This document shows positions 8,015 through 17,129 of a stretch of DNA of 64,000 bases, one piece after another. The position numbers were made by a program, and so were the translations under genes. Every line of letters begins with the position of its first letter. The stretch's first letter is position 1. The notes under the pieces are model-generated. The model did not search any database and was not told where the DNA came from. It saw only the letters and a list, made by a program, of their open reading frames with translations. This stretch comes from Lachnospiraceae bacterium AM48-27BH (lineage in GTDB: Bacteria; Bacillota; Clostridia; Lachnospirales; Lachnospiraceae), in the NCBI GenBank assembly GCA_003478355.1, contig QUFC01000005.1, positions 1-64,000 on the forward strand. Direction: 5' to 3'.

Positions 8015-9073
8015 ATGAAAGAGATGTACATGGCTTATGTGGGATCTTATTCTTATACGGGTAACGCAAAGGGAATTACGGTCTACGATGTGGATGTGGA
8101 AAAGGGTGTTTTTAAGGAGAGATGTGAAGTTGAGGTGGACAACTCTTCTTATGTAGTGGCATCACCGGATGGTAAGATTTTATATTCCATTGCTGATGAG
8201 GGTGTGGTTTCCTTCCGGATCCATGAGAACGGAAGTATTACCAAGTTAAATACAGCCAATATTAAAGGAATGAGGGGTTGTCAGCTTTCCGTTGATCCAG
8301 ATGGAAAATACCTGTTCGTGGCAGGATACCATGATGGTAAGGCAACGGTTATGAATCTGAATTCAGATGGAAGCATCGGCAGCATCGCGGCCGGTATTTA
8401 CCATAAGGGACTGGGAAGTGTGGCTGAGCGTATGTTCCGTCCGCATGTCAGCTGTGTCCGTATGACACCGGACAAAAAGTTTGTGATGGTGGCAGATCTT
8501 GGTGTTGACCAGGTGAAGGTTTACCGGATCAATGAGAATGATGATACGCTGATGCTGGTGGATACACTTCCATGTGACCTGGAATCCGCTCCAAGGCATT
8601 TCATTTTCAGCAAAGACGGAAGATATATGTATCTGATGTATGAAGTGAAAAATGTAATTGATGTGTATACATACGAGACCGGCAAGCGGGCTCCGAAGTT
8701 AGAAAAGATCCAGACGATTTCCACCACAGGCGAGAAACGGTTAAGCCAGCTGACTGCAGCCTGCGCCATCCGGTTCTCTTCCGATGAGAAGCATTTGTTC
8801 TGCTCCAATGCAGGTGATGATACGGTAAGTATATACAAACGTGATGAGGAGACAGGACTTCTGGAACTGATCTGCTGTCTGCCGATCAGTGGCGAGTATC
8901 CGAAAGACATCGCGATTTTCCCGGATGATCAGCATATCGCAAGCCTGAACCATGAAACGGGAAGTATTACATTCTTCCATATTGATTACGAGAAAGGACT
9001 TCTGGTGGGCAGCGCGAATCCAGTGAGGGTGGATGAGCCGAACTGCTGTGCTATCGTGAAGGTAAGAGGATAA
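8015..9073 (+). CDS. Lactonase-family seven-bladed beta-propeller protein (6-phosphogluconolactonase-like)
   Basis: A 352-residue cytoplasmic protein of the lactonase/YbhE (Pgl) family. It starts MAYVGSYSYTGNAKGITVYDVD after a short lead and shows repeated propeller-blade signatures: VASPDGKILYSI, LSVDPDGKYLFVAGY, VRMTPDKKFVMVADLG, HFIFSKDGRYMYLMYE, IRFSSDEKHLFCSNAGDDTVSIY. The family includes 6-phosphogluconolactonases, but many members have unknown substrates, so the reaction is only likely. AGGAGG lies 8 bases before the ATG. It is followed after 3 bases by chorismate synthase; the ribosome-binding site of that gene lies inside its last codons. Confidence 0.85.
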   Translation: MKEMYMAYVGSYSYTGNAKGITVYDVDVEKGVFKERCEVEVDNSSYVVASPDGKILYSIADEGVVSFRIHENGSITKLNTANIKGMRGCQLSVDPDGKYLFVAGYHDGKATVMNLNSDGSIGSIAAGIYHKGLGSVAERMFRPHVSCVRMTPDKKFVMVADLGVDQVKVYRINENDDTLMLVDTLPCDLESAPRHFIFSKDGRYMYLMYEVKNVIDVYTYETGKRAPKLEKIQTISTTGEKRLSQLTAACAIRFSSDEKHLFCSNAGDDTVSIYKRDEETGLLELICCLPISGEYPKDIAIFPDDQHIASLNHETGSITFFHIDYEKGLLVGSANPVRVDEPNCCAIVKVRG

Positions 9074-9076
9074 TTT

Positions 9077-10180
9077 ATGGCTGGATCGACATGGGGGACA
9101 CTGCTTACGATGACGACCTGGGGTGAGTCGCACGGAAAGGGAGTTGGGGTTGTAGTAGATGGCTGCCCTGCGGGGCTTGCGCTTTGTGAGGAGGATATTC
9201 AGACTTATTTAAATAGGAGAAAGCCGGGACAGAGCAGGTTTACTACCATGCGTCAGGAGCGTGACCAGGTGGAGATCCTGTCAGGTGTGTTTGAAGGAAA
9301 GACTACCGGAACGCCGATCTCGCTTCTGGTAAGGAATACAGACCAGAGATCCCATGATTACAGTTCCATTATGGATATTTACCGCCCGGGACATGCGGAT
9401 TATACGTTCGATGAAAAGTACGGATTCCGCGATTACCGGGGCGGCGGACGATCCTCCGGCCGGGAGACCATCGGGCGCGTGGCAGCGGGAGCGATTGCGG
9501 CAAAGCTGCTGGCGAGCCTTGGAGTGACGGTGACAGCTTATGCCAGATCCATCGGACCGGTGGAGATCTCCATGGAACGTTTTGATCTGGAGGCGGCATC
9601 GGAGAATAAGGTCTGTATGCCGGATCGGGAAGCTGCAAAAGAAGCAGAGAGCTATCTGGAGCAGATGTTAGAAGATCAGGATTCCGTAGGAGGCGTGGTG
9701 GAATGTGTCATCACCGGGCTTCCGGCGGGAATCGGGGAGCCGGTTTTTGAGAAGCTGGATGCCAGACTGGCCCATGCCGAGATGTCTATCGGTGCAGTGA
9801 AAGGCGTGGAGATCGGTGATGGCTTTGAAGCGGCGAAGGCCGTTGGTTCTGTCAATAATGACGATTTCTGCAGAAATGCAGATGGAACCATCGGAAAGCG
9901 CACCAACCATTCCGGCGGCATCTTAGGAGGTATGAGTGATGGAAGTCCGATCGTTCTGCGGGCGGCTTTTAAGCCGACTCCGTCCATCTCAAGACCTCAG
10001 CAGACCGTGAACCGGGCCGGCGAGGAGGTAGAAACCGTGATCAAAGGGCGTCACGATCCCATCATCGTACCGAGAGCCGTGGTTGTTGTAGAGACCATGG
10101 CAGCGTTTACGGCGGCAGATCTGATGCTGCAGAATGCGGTAGCGAAGCTGGACAATGTCCGGAAGGTTTATGAGAGATAG
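9077..10180 (+). CDS. aroC: Chorismate synthase
   Basis: A 367-residue FMN-dependent lyase that converts 5-enolpyruvylshikimate 3-phosphate to chorismate, the last step of the shikimate pathway. The family signatures are all present: TWGESHGKGVG at the start, RPGHADYTFDEKYGFRDYRG and GGRSSGRETIGRVAAGAIA around residues 98-138, and NHSGGILGGMSDG with FKPTPSIS near 276-306. Length is normal. AAGAGG lies about 8 bases before the ATG. Other aro genes are not in the window. A half-copy of the dispersed repeat begins 3 bases after the stop. Confidence 0.97.
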   Translation: MAGSTWGTLLTMTTWGESHGKGVGVVVDGCPAGLALCEEDIQTYLNRRKPGQSRFTTMRQERDQVEILSGVFEGKTTGTPISLLVRNTDQRSHDYSSIMDIYRPGHADYTFDEKYGFRDYRGGGRSSGRETIGRVAAGAIAAKLLASLGVTVTAYARSIGPVEISMERFDLEAASENKVCMPDREAAKEAESYLEQMLEDQDSVGGVVECVITGLPAGIGEPVFEKLDARLAHAEMSIGAVKGVEIGDGFEAAKAVGSVNNDDFCRNADGTIGKRTNHSGGILGGMSDGSPIVLRAAFKPTPSISRPQQTVNRAGEEVETVIKGRHDPIIVPRAVVVVETMAAFTAADLMLQNAVAKLDNVRKVYER

Positions 10181-10182
10181 GA

Positions 10183-10225
10183 AATGGTTCAGCAGGTCTG
10201 TGCACTTGTTGCGCTGACCGTAAAA
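10183..10225 (+). repeat. Dispersed palindromic repeat, left half-copy
   Basis: AATGGTTCAGCAGGTCTG then GCGCTGACCGTAA matches the left half of the element at 10706-10838, including the hairpin arms GGTCTG.../...TGACC. It lies between aroC and rpiB and is the reason why the rpiB frame is open upstream of its real start. Confidence 0.75.
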
Positions 10226-10267
10226 AATGCAGGTAAAAATATTTTATATATAAAGAGGAGAAATGTT

Positions 10268-10720
10268 ATGAAAATCGCAATTGGAAATGATCACACAGCA
10301 CTGGAGATGAAGGCAGCAATCAAAGCGCATCTGGAGGAGAAAGGCTATGAAGTCCTGGATCTGGGAACCAATTCCACAGACAGCTGTGATTATCCGGTAT
10401 ATGGTGAAAAGGTAGGCCGTGCAGTGGTAGACGGAGAGGCAGATCTTGGTATTGCCATCTGCGGAACCGGTGTTGGTATCTCTCTGGCAGCGAATAAAGT
10501 AAAGGGTGTTCGCGCCTGTGTCTGCAGCGAGCCATACACAGCAAAGCTGTCCCGTATGCACAACGATTCCAACGTTCTGGCATTTGGTGCGAGAGTGGTC
10601 GGTGTTGAGCTGGCAAAAATGATCGTAGATGAGTGGTTAAACGCAAGCTTCGAGGGCGGACGTCATCAGAGACGTGTAGACATGCTGATGGACATTGAAA
10701 ATCATGTAACTGTTCAGTAG
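10268..10720 (+). CDS. rpiB: Ribose-5-phosphate isomerase B / RpiB-LacAB family
   Basis: A 150-residue sugar-phosphate isomerase interconverting ribose 5-phosphate and ribulose 5-phosphate. MKIAIGNDHTALEMK at the start, the active-site segment ICGTGVGISLAANK with its cysteine, and the HNDSNVLAFGAR block are diagnostic. The ATG at 10268 is preceded by AGAGGAG; the open frame further upstream reads through a repeat and is not coding. The last five codons (VTVQ plus stop) are formed by the left terminal repeat of the inserted element at 10706-10838, so the natural C-terminus has been replaced by element sequence. Confidence 0.93.
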   Translation: MKIAIGNDHTALEMKAAIKAHLEEKGYEVLDLGTNSTDSCDYPVYGEKVGRAVVDGEADLGIAICGTGVGISLAANKVKGVRACVCSEPYTAKLSRMHNDSNVLAFGARVVGVELAKMIVDEWLNASFEGGRHQRRVDMLMDIENHVTVQ

Positions 10721-10838
10721 GTCTGCGCATTTACTGCGCTGACCGTAAGAAAACATAGGCGGGTAGGCAAAAATCCCATTGCCGCAGGCAATTTTTCATG
10801 GATTTTTGCTCGTGACTGTGAAGGTACTGAACAGTTAC
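10706..10838 (+). repeat. Complete dispersed palindromic element with 14-bp terminal inverted repeats
   Basis: GTAACTGTTCAGTA (10706-10719) is the exact inverse of TACTGAACAGTTAC (10825-10838). Inside lie two more nested pairs: GCAAAAATCC with GGATTTTTGC, and CATTGCC with GGCAAT. A separate left-arm hairpin is GGTCTGCGC with GCGCTGACC. The 133-bp unit has no ORF and overlaps the last codons of rpiB. Half-copies occur at nine other places in this window. It looks like a miniature palindromic element (REP/MITE type). Confidence 0.85.
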
Positions 10839-10922
10839 AAAATCATTAATTGATTGGAAATGACAGAAAATGACTGCAAGTGACAAAACGCAGAAGCAAT
10901 CGAAAGTGCAGGAGGATTTTCT

Positions 10923-11891
10923 ATGAGTAAGCAGGTTTTAGTGGTGATTCCGGTTGAGGAGCGTCACAAAGAATATTTGGAAAATATAGGTACCGGCTGT
11001 GTGTTCACCTACACATCCCCGAAGGCGGTGACAGAGGAAGAACTGGCGAATGCACAGATCATCATCGGTAATGTCAGTGCCGAACAGCTTGCGAAGGCGC
11101 CGAAGCTGGAGTGGTTCCAGTTAAATTCTGCAGGCTCAGATGCCTTCTGTAAACCAGGAGTGTTAAGGGAGGGGGTTCTGCTCACGAATGCGACCGGTGC
11201 ATATGGGCTGGCAATCTCAGAGCATATGTTAGGTGTTACGCTTATGATGCAGAAGCACCTGGCAGAATATTATGTAAACCAGAAAAACCATCAGTGGAAG
11301 GATGAAGGAACGGTAACTTCTATCTATGGATCAACGACATTGGTGGTTGGCCTGGGGGATATCGGCGGTGAATATGCGAAGCGCATGAAGGCGCTGGGAA
11401 GTTATACGATCGGTCTTCGAAGAACCGAGGGTGAGAAACCGGATTATCTGGATGAGGTATTTACGACGGAACATCTGGACGAGCTGCTTCCAAGAGCAGA
11501 TTTTGTTGCCCTGTCATTACCGAATTCCCCGGCAACTTATCACATCCTGGATGAACGGCGACTTCGTCTGATGAAGAAAACGGCATTTCTGTTAAATGTC
11601 GGCCGCGGAAGCGCGATCGATCCGGAGGCATTAAACCGGGTACTCCATGACGGATGGCTTGGTGGCTGCGGCGTAGATGTGACAGAACCGGAGCCGCTTC
11701 CGGAAGATTCTCCACTGTGGGATGCACCGAGAATGTATATCACGCCTCATATTTCCGGACAGTACCATCTGCAGGAGACCTTTGAGCGGATCGTGCGGAT
11801 CGCAGGCGGCAATCTGGAGAAGTTTCTAGCGGGCGAGAAAGACAGCATGAAAAATCTGGTAGATTTTAAAACTGGATATCGGAGGAGATAA
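10923..11891 (+). CDS. D-2-hydroxyacid dehydrogenase family protein
   Basis: A 322-residue NAD(P)-dependent dehydrogenase of the D-isomer-specific 2-hydroxyacid family. The catalytic domain starts at the N-terminus; the Rossmann fold has VVGLGDIGGEYAKRMKALG near residue 141. Catalytic residues expected in the family can be placed at NVGRGSAID (Arg), DVTEPEPLPEDSPLW (Glu) and ITPHISG (His). GGAGG precedes the ATG. It is followed after one base by another NAD(P)-dependent hydroxyacid dehydrogenase, so the pair may reduce or oxidise related short hydroxyacids; the substrate cannot be told from sequence. Confidence 0.85.
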   Translation: MSKQVLVVIPVEERHKEYLENIGTGCVFTYTSPKAVTEEELANAQIIIGNVSAEQLAKAPKLEWFQLNSAGSDAFCKPGVLREGVLLTNATGAYGLAISEHMLGVTLMMQKHLAEYYVNQKNHQWKDEGTVTSIYGSTTLVVGLGDIGGEYAKRMKALGSYTIGLRRTEGEKPDYLDEVFTTEHLDELLPRADFVALSLPNSPATYHILDERRLRLMKKTAFLLNVGRGSAIDPEALNRVLHDGWLGGCGVDVTEPEPLPEDSPLWDAPRMYITPHISGQYHLQETFERIVRIAGGNLEKFLAGEKDSMKNLVDFKTGYRRR

Positions 11892-11892
11892 C

Positions 11893-12756
11893 ATGAAGAA
11901 GATAGGATTTGTAGGAGTCGGGATCATGGGCAAATCCATGGTCCGCAACCTGATGAAAGCCGGATTTGAGGTTTCTATCTATACAAGAACCAGGTCTAAA
12001 GTTGAGGATGTCATCGGAGAGGGCGCTATCTGGTGTGATTCTGTGGCAGAATGTGCCAAAGGAAGAGATGCAGTGATCTCCATCGTCGGATATCCGAAGG
12101 ATGTGATCGAGGTGTACTTTGGACCGGCCGGGATCTTAGCCAATGCAGATCCGGGAACTTACGTGATCGATATGACAACGACCAGCCCGAAGCTTGCAGT
12201 CCAGATCTTTGATGAGGCAGAAAAGCTGGGACTGCATGCCATCGATGCACCGGTGACCGGAGGCGACAGCGGTGCGAAAGCTGGTACGCTGACCATTCTG
12301 GCAGGCGGCAAGAAAGACGATTTCGATACCTGTATGCCAGTTTTTGAGGCGATGGGTAAGAATATCAACTACGAGGGTAAGGCAGGCAATGGCCAGCACA
12401 CGAAGATGTGCAACCAGATCGCTATCGCCGGAGCTTTAGCAGGTGCCTGCGAAGCCATGGTATATGCCAAGAACGTAGGTCTGGATGTGGATGTGATGTT
12501 AAAATCTATCTCTACCGGTGCAGCAGGAAGCGCACAGATGAACAATGTTGCTTCCAAGGCATTGAAGGATGATTTTAATCCAGGATTCTTCCTGAAGCAC
12601 TTCATCAAAGATATGAGCCTGGCAGAGGAAGAGGCAGCTGCCGTTTCCGTGAAGCTGGATGTCTTAGAAGACGTGCTCCAGATGTGCAGGGGACTGGAAG
12701 ACGAGGGTATGGGGGACTTGGGAACCCAGGCACTCATTAAACATTATAAGTGGTAG
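11893..12756 (+). CDS. 3-hydroxyisobutyrate dehydrogenase family oxidoreductase (GarR/MmsB-like)
   Basis: A 287-residue beta-hydroxyacid dehydrogenase. It has the N-terminal NAD(P) loop GFVGVGIMGKSM, the substrate-binding DAPVTGGDSGAKAGTL near residue 117, and the catalytic lysine segment GNGQHTKMCNQ near 166-176. Such enzymes act on 3-hydroxyisobutyrate, tartronate semialdehyde or related compounds. GGAGG precedes the ATG inside the end of the previous gene, one base of spacing, so the two are co-translated. It converges on the AraC-type regulator with only 10 bases between stops and no visible terminator. Confidence 0.87.
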   Translation: MKKIGFVGVGIMGKSMVRNLMKAGFEVSIYTRTRSKVEDVIGEGAIWCDSVAECAKGRDAVISIVGYPKDVIEVYFGPAGILANADPGTYVIDMTTTSPKLAVQIFDEAEKLGLHAIDAPVTGGDSGAKAGTLTILAGGKKDDFDTCMPVFEAMGKNINYEGKAGNGQHTKMCNQIAIAGALAGACEAMVYAKNVGLDVDVMLKSISTGAAGSAQMNNVASKALKDDFNPGFFLKHFIKDMSLAEEEAAAVSVKLDVLEDVLQMCRGLEDEGMGDLGTQALIKHYKW

Positions 12757-12766
12757 AGAGTGCCTG

Positions 12767-14935
12767 TTATAAAGTTTTTCGATAATCTCCCGGAGTCATT
12801 TTCTGAATTTGCTTAAATCGACGGATAAAACTTGATACATTATAATATCCCACCTGTTGGCTGATATCCTTAAGTGTAAGATTAGGATCGGCCAACAGGT
12901 TTTTTGCTTTCTGCATGCGTAACTGAGTCGTATAATCAAGAATATTTCGTCCTGTCTTTTCTTTAAAGAATTGGCTCAGATTAGGAAGCAGCATATGAAA
13001 ATATTCTGCGGTTTCCTGAATGGAAAAATCGCATCGGAAACAGTTACTTTCAATGTAATGTTTTAACTCATCGAGAATATCTGAATCTTGTTTTTCTGTT
13101 CCCTTGTTGGTTTCCACTAATTGAATATTTAGTTTTTGGATCAGGGCAATAACATCATCAACCGTTTCCATATTCATAAGAGTGGACGGATCAATATTGT
13201 TAGGAAGCAAGGTCTGCTGCGAAGTGGCTGCTTCCATAAACGTGCTGAGGATATCAAAACAGATTCCTTTGGCAGCAAACAATGGCAGGTTTTCCCTTTC
13301 AATATCATTGGCAATTGTACACACCAGATCATGGATACTGGTTTTATCTCCACAGGTAATGACATTGCGCAATTGTTCTAATGCCTGCTTGGGATAAGGT
13401 ATGGAAGCGCATTCCTGGATCTGTAGACTTTGGAAAAGGATTACCGTACCATTTCCTTTTACAAAGCGGTAATCAAGGGCACTTCTTGCTTCCATATAAG
13501 ATTTGGGGATGGAAAGTGTACCGAAATGAGCATTTCCCACACCAATGGTAATATCAAGAGGGAATTGTTTCCGAGTTTCCAGGCGCAGCTGTTTTAACGT
13601 GTCTTCAATCTCCCGGATCATGGAAGCCTCTTCTTTAATTCCAAGGATAAATATAATTTTATCCGGCTCAGGAGTAAAGGTATAGTAGCATTCCATAGTT
13701 TGAACCAGAAATTTTTGAATACACAGAGCAAGGGCATCATAGTCTTCAATCTGCCCGTGAATCTGAGCGACTGCAACAACAAAACGGTTATTCAGATAAT
13801 CCATGTTCAGATCTTCCGCATCCATATTAAAATCTTCCCGGCTCCGGTAATGACCTGTGAGAAGATGATAGATTCGTCCGCTTTTGATGGCAGCAGTACT
13901 GTTTTTTAACTTATCAGCCAGATAAAGGTTTTGGTCTGACAGATAATCCAGAGTGGTAGAAATGGTTTCCAGACTGTTTTCGTGGATGCTCTTATGATGA
14001 AGATTCGTTAATGCAGATGCCTTTTTTTCTAATTTCCGGATAGGAGAGTAATTTATCCGCATAAAAATAGAAATAATTACTCCAGAGATCAGCAGAACAA
14101 AAAGGGTTACTGAAAACAGCTCATGGTTAATGATCTCTATTTTTTTAACAAATTTCAGACTTTCTGGTATATAGGCAGTGTATACACAACCGGTCTGGGA
14201 AGAATCATATCGAGAGGTGATATAAGGTTCTTCAGGCATAGTATTAGATGAAAATAATAAATTTCCTTCTGCATCTTCAATAGAAAAATAAGCTTCATAT
14301 TTGTTTAACCGGCTGTCCGCAAAGCGCTTTAAATCTACAGAGCGTATAAAAAACAGGCACATACCCTGGACAGATTCATAGTCGGTGTATAAAGGCTCTA
14401 AAATAACCAGAAAAGAGTCACTTCTTCCAGGAATAATCACTTTTTGTTCAGGTAAGATAGTTCTGTGGCTGCCATGAAACAGCAAATCTCTCATTTCCTC
14501 AGAAGAAGTTTTTTCAAATAAATACATGTTGTTCAAAAAGAAATCGACAGGGCAGGTGGATTGATTCATGAACATATAATCTTCACCACGTAGATAAATA
14601 GCAGTTTCACTAAGAAGAGGGTTTGTGACGCTGTAAACCTTTAATTGATCCACATAATTGCGGCTGCGTAAAGGATTCTCTGTAAAGCGGTAGCCATCAA
14701 AATCCATAGACATTCGTATCTGATCTGCAGTAGTAGCGATCGTTTGCAGTTCAGAATCCATCATCTGGCCAAGATTGATCAGGTCAGTATTGGCCTGCTC
14801 CTGGATTTCTTTTTTGTATGCTTTCATAAACCGATGGCCAAAAAGACCATTAATAAATAAAATGGGGATCAGCAGGATCAATAGATAAGAGATCAAATAT
14901 TTGAAAAAAATGTGATCGAAGGTTTTTCGTTTCAT
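12767..14935 (-). CDS. Membrane-anchored AraC-family regulator of the adjacent sugar importer
   Basis: A 722-residue one-component sensor-regulator. Two membrane spans, about residues 13-33 (YLLILLIPILFINGLFG) and 276-297 (LFVLLISGVIISIF), enclose an extracytoplasmic sensor domain. The cytoplasmic part ends in an AraC double helix-turn-helix (about 625-722; DISQQVGYYNVSSFIRRFKQ and MTPGDYRK). This layout is typical of regulators next to LplABC-type oligosaccharide importers in Firmicutes. It is divergent from that importer with 283 bases between starts, so it probably activates it on sensing an extracellular sugar or the loaded binding protein. Confidence 0.88.
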   Translation of the reverse strand: MKRKTFDHIFFKYLISYLLILLIPILFINGLFGHRFMKAYKKEIQEQANTDLINLGQMMDSELQTIATTADQIRMSMDFDGYRFTENPLRSRNYVDQLKVYSVTNPLLSETAIYLRGEDYMFMNQSTCPVDFFLNNMYLFEKTSSEEMRDLLFHGSHRTILPEQKVIIPGRSDSFLVILEPLYTDYESVQGMCLFFIRSVDLKRFADSRLNKYEAYFSIEDAEGNLLFSSNTMPEEPYITSRYDSSQTGCVYTAYIPESLKFVKKIEIINHELFSVTLFVLLISGVIISIFMRINYSPIRKLEKKASALTNLHHKSIHENSLETISTTLDYLSDQNLYLADKLKNSTAAIKSGRIYHLLTGHYRSREDFNMDAEDLNMDYLNNRFVVAVAQIHGQIEDYDALALCIQKFLVQTMECYYTFTPEPDKIIFILGIKEEASMIREIEDTLKQLRLETRKQFPLDITIGVGNAHFGTLSIPKSYMEARSALDYRFVKGNGTVILFQSLQIQECASIPYPKQALEQLRNVITCGDKTSIHDLVCTIANDIERENLPLFAAKGICFDILSTFMEAATSQQTLLPNNIDPSTLMNMETVDDVIALIQKLNIQLVETNKGTEKQDSDILDELKHYIESNCFRCDFSIQETAEYFHMLLPNLSQFFKEKTGRNILDYTTQLRMQKAKNLLADPNLTLKDISQQVGYYNVSSFIRRFKQIQKMTPGDYRKTL

Positions 14936-14971
14936 TGTAAGTGCTCCTAAGGACTGTGTTTATAATTATTG

Positions 14972-14998
14972 GTAGCTATTCAGGACCTTCATAGTTAC
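14972..14998 (-). repeat. Dispersed palindromic repeat, right half-copy (reverse)
   Basis: GTAGCTATTCAGGACC then TTCATAGTTAC is the reverse complement of the right end of the element at 10706-10838 with several substitutions. It lies just upstream of the AraC-type gene. The rest of the intergenic region is AT-rich and holds a short inverted repeat, GCATTTTTTAT facing ATAAAAAATGC, at 15044-15063. Confidence 0.5.
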
Positions 14999-15168
14999 AA
15001 TTATTGTAACAATCCGTATCAGAATTATCAAGTTGAAAGTGTGCATTTTTTATAAAAAATGCATATAAACCTGCATGTTTTATGAATAAAGTAAACGCGA
15101 TTTATAAAACAAACCGCTTAAAATCTAATGATTTGTTTAAAATACACTATCAACAAAAATAATGTGCA

Positions 15169-15198
15169 TTGAATTTGTGCATTTTGAATGATTATACT
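15169..15198 (+). promoter_or_regulatory. Promoter of the LplBC-type sugar importer operon
   Basis: TTGAAT (15169-15174) and TATACT (15193-15198) are 18 bp apart, directly before the AGGAGG of the first permease. GTGCATT occurs near it twice (15164-15170 and 15177-15183), 13 bp apart, and could be part of an activator site. Confidence 0.45.
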
Positions 15199-15218
15199 GA
15201 ATACAGGAGGTGACTTTC

Positions 15219-16151
15219 GTGATTGAAAAAACAAAGCAACCATTAAATGTTCGGATCAAACGTGCGTTCCGGAAAGACTGGCAGCTATTTCTTATGTGTC
15301 TGCTTCCGGTCATCTATTTCATTGTGTTCCATTATCTTCCTATGTACGGAGTACAAATTGCCTTTAAAGATTTTCAGGCAAGTAAGGGAATCTGTGGGAG
15401 CAGCTGGGTAGGGGTTAAATATTTCAAAAGATTTTTTGAATCCTATCAATTCTGGCCTCTGATTAAGAACACATTGTCATTGAGCTTACTGCAGATCCTG
15501 ATTGGTTTTCCAATTCCGATTTTACTGGCAATTCTTTTAAATCAGATGAAGAACCAGAAATTCCGCCAGTTTGTTCAAACGGTAACCTATTGTCCACATT
15601 TTATCTCCATTGTTGTTTTAACCGGTATGCTCTATATATTTCTTTCTCCACGTACCGGCCTGATCAACAACCTGATCACATCGTTAGGCGGAGATGCAAA
15701 ATTCTTTTTGGGACAGCCTGAATGGTTCCGGCCGATTTTTGTATTGTCAGGGGTATGGCAAAATGCTGGATGGAGCGCGATTATTTATATTGCTGCGCTG
15801 GCAGGGATCAGCCCGGATTTATACGAAGCAGCCAAAATGGATGGAGCAAACAGATGGCAGATTATCAGACATATTGATATTCCTGGAATCATGCCTACAG
15901 TGACGATGCTGCTGATTATGGAAATGGGTAAGGTTATGAATATTGGTTTCCAGAAAGCATATCTGATGCAGAACGGTTTAAATATTGCAGCCAGTGAGAT
16001 TATTCCTACTTATATTTATAAGATCGGTTTGATTGATGCCCAGTATAGTTATTCTGCTGCTATTAGCTTGTTTAACAATATTATCAATATTATTCTTCTG
16101 GTAACGGTGAATAAAATTGCTCAGAAAACTAGCGAAAACAGTTTGTGGTAG
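15219..16151 (+). CDS. ABC sugar transporter permease, LplB type
   Basis: A 310-residue permease with six predicted membrane helices, beginning around LFLMCLLPVIYFIVFHYLPMYG. The coupling motif for the ATPase is DLYEAAKMDGANRWQIIRHI near residue 205. I place the start at GTG 15219, 8 bases after AGGAGG; the more upstream GTG at 15210 overlaps that ribosome-binding site. It pairs with the next gene as the transmembrane part of an oligosaccharide importer. No ATPase gene is in this operon; such importers often share a general MsmX-type ATPase encoded elsewhere. Confidence 0.9.
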   Translation: MIEKTKQPLNVRIKRAFRKDWQLFLMCLLPVIYFIVFHYLPMYGVQIAFKDFQASKGICGSSWVGVKYFKRFFESYQFWPLIKNTLSLSLLQILIGFPIPILLAILLNQMKNQKFRQFVQTVTYCPHFISIVVLTGMLYIFLSPRTGLINNLITSLGGDAKFFLGQPEWFRPIFVLSGVWQNAGWSAIIYIAALAGISPDLYEAAKMDGANRWQIIRHIDIPGIMPTVTMLLIMEMGKVMNIGFQKAYLMQNGLNIAASEIIPTYIYKIGLIDAQYSYSAAISLFNNIINIILLVTVNKIAQKTSENSLW

Positions 16152-16164
16152 GAGGAAGCATGGG

Positions 16165-17073
16165 ATGAAAGAAAAAAGAAAACATAATTTCTTTAAAAGA
16201 AGTAAAGAGGATATATTTTTTGATATATTTAACTATGCGGTACTAGGCATTATTACCGTATTAGTACTTTACCCATTGTATTTTATTGTTATTGCTTCCT
16301 TTTCTGATCCGGATGCGATCAACACCGGACAGGTGGTGTTTTTTCCAAAGGGCTTTAATACTTTAGGATATCAGAGAATCTTTGAAAATACAAAGATCTG
16401 GAGAGCTTATGGCAACACTATTTTTTATACGTTTGTAGGGACTGCGATTAACATTATCATGACTATGGTATTTGCGTATCCATTATCCAGAAAAGATTTC
16501 TCCGGACGAAAATTTATGACATTTTTCATGATGTTTACCATGTATTTCCAGGGTGGACTGATGCCGACTTATTTACTGATGCAAAAGATTGGTTTATATG
16601 ACACTCCATGGGTTATGGTTCTGCTGCCGGCGCTGAATGTGTTTAATGTAATTATTGCAAAAACGAACATTCAGCACAATATTCCGGAGGAATTATATGA
16701 GGCGGCATCAATTGATGGATGCAGTCATTTTAAATTTTTCTGGCAGATTGTAATGCCGCTGTCAAAATCCATTATGGCAGTTTTGGTGCTCTATTATGGA
16801 GTTGCCCACTGGAATGAATTTATGAATGGTCTGGTATATTTACGTGATGAAGGATTATATCCATTACAGTTAGTTTTGAGAGGAATTCTGGTACAAAATC
16901 AGGCATCTGCAGATATGATGACGGATATTGAAAGTATGTTAGAGCAGCAAAAAGCGGCAGAATTGATCAAATATGGCTTGATCATTGTTTCAGCATTGCC
17001 TGTTCTGGTCATTTATCCTTTCCTGCAGAAGTACTTTGCGAAAGGTGTTATGGTTGGTGCTGTAAAGGGTTAA
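16165..17073 (+). CDS. ABC sugar transporter permease, YtcP/LplC type
   Basis: A 302-residue membrane permease with about six helices (first: YAVLGIITVLVLYPLYFIVI). The coupling loop reads ELYEAASIDGCSHFKFFWQI near residue 190. The start is the ATG at 16165, 9 bases after TAGGAGG; an upstream in-frame ATG lies inside the previous gene. It forms the importer channel with the LplB-type subunit encoded 13 bases upstream. The stop codon is followed at once by a half-copy of the dispersed repeat. Confidence 0.9.
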   Translation: MKEKRKHNFFKRSKEDIFFDIFNYAVLGIITVLVLYPLYFIVIASFSDPDAINTGQVVFFPKGFNTLGYQRIFENTKIWRAYGNTIFYTFVGTAINIIMTMVFAYPLSRKDFSGRKFMTFFMMFTMYFQGGLMPTYLLMQKIGLYDTPWVMVLLPALNVFNVIIAKTNIQHNIPEELYEAASIDGCSHFKFFWQIVMPLSKSIMAVLVLYYGVAHWNEFMNGLVYLRDEGLYPLQLVLRGILVQNQASADMMTDIESMLEQQKAAELIKYGLIIVSALPVLVIYPFLQKYFAKGVMVGAVKG

Positions 17074-17097
17074 CTATGAAAGTACTGAATAGACAAG
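17071..17097 (+). repeat. Dispersed palindromic repeat, right half-copy
   Basis: TAACTATGAAAGTACTGAAT then AGACAAG matches the right end of the element at 10706-10838. An ATG inside it is in frame with the next gene but lacks a ribosome-binding site, so it is not used as start. Confidence 0.6.
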
Positions 17098-17129
17098 GGT
17101 TAAATAATTATGAAAGAGGAGGATATACT

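Noticed and set aside
10184..10267. Extended N-terminus of RpiB
   Set aside because: The extra codons read through the repeat half-copy; MKIAIGNDH at 10268 is the family start with AGAGGAG before it.
17076..17129. ATG 54 bases upstream as the start of the solute-binding lipoprotein
   Set aside because: This ATG lies inside a copy of the dispersed repeat and has no ribosome-binding site; the start at 17130 gives a proper lipoprotein signal.
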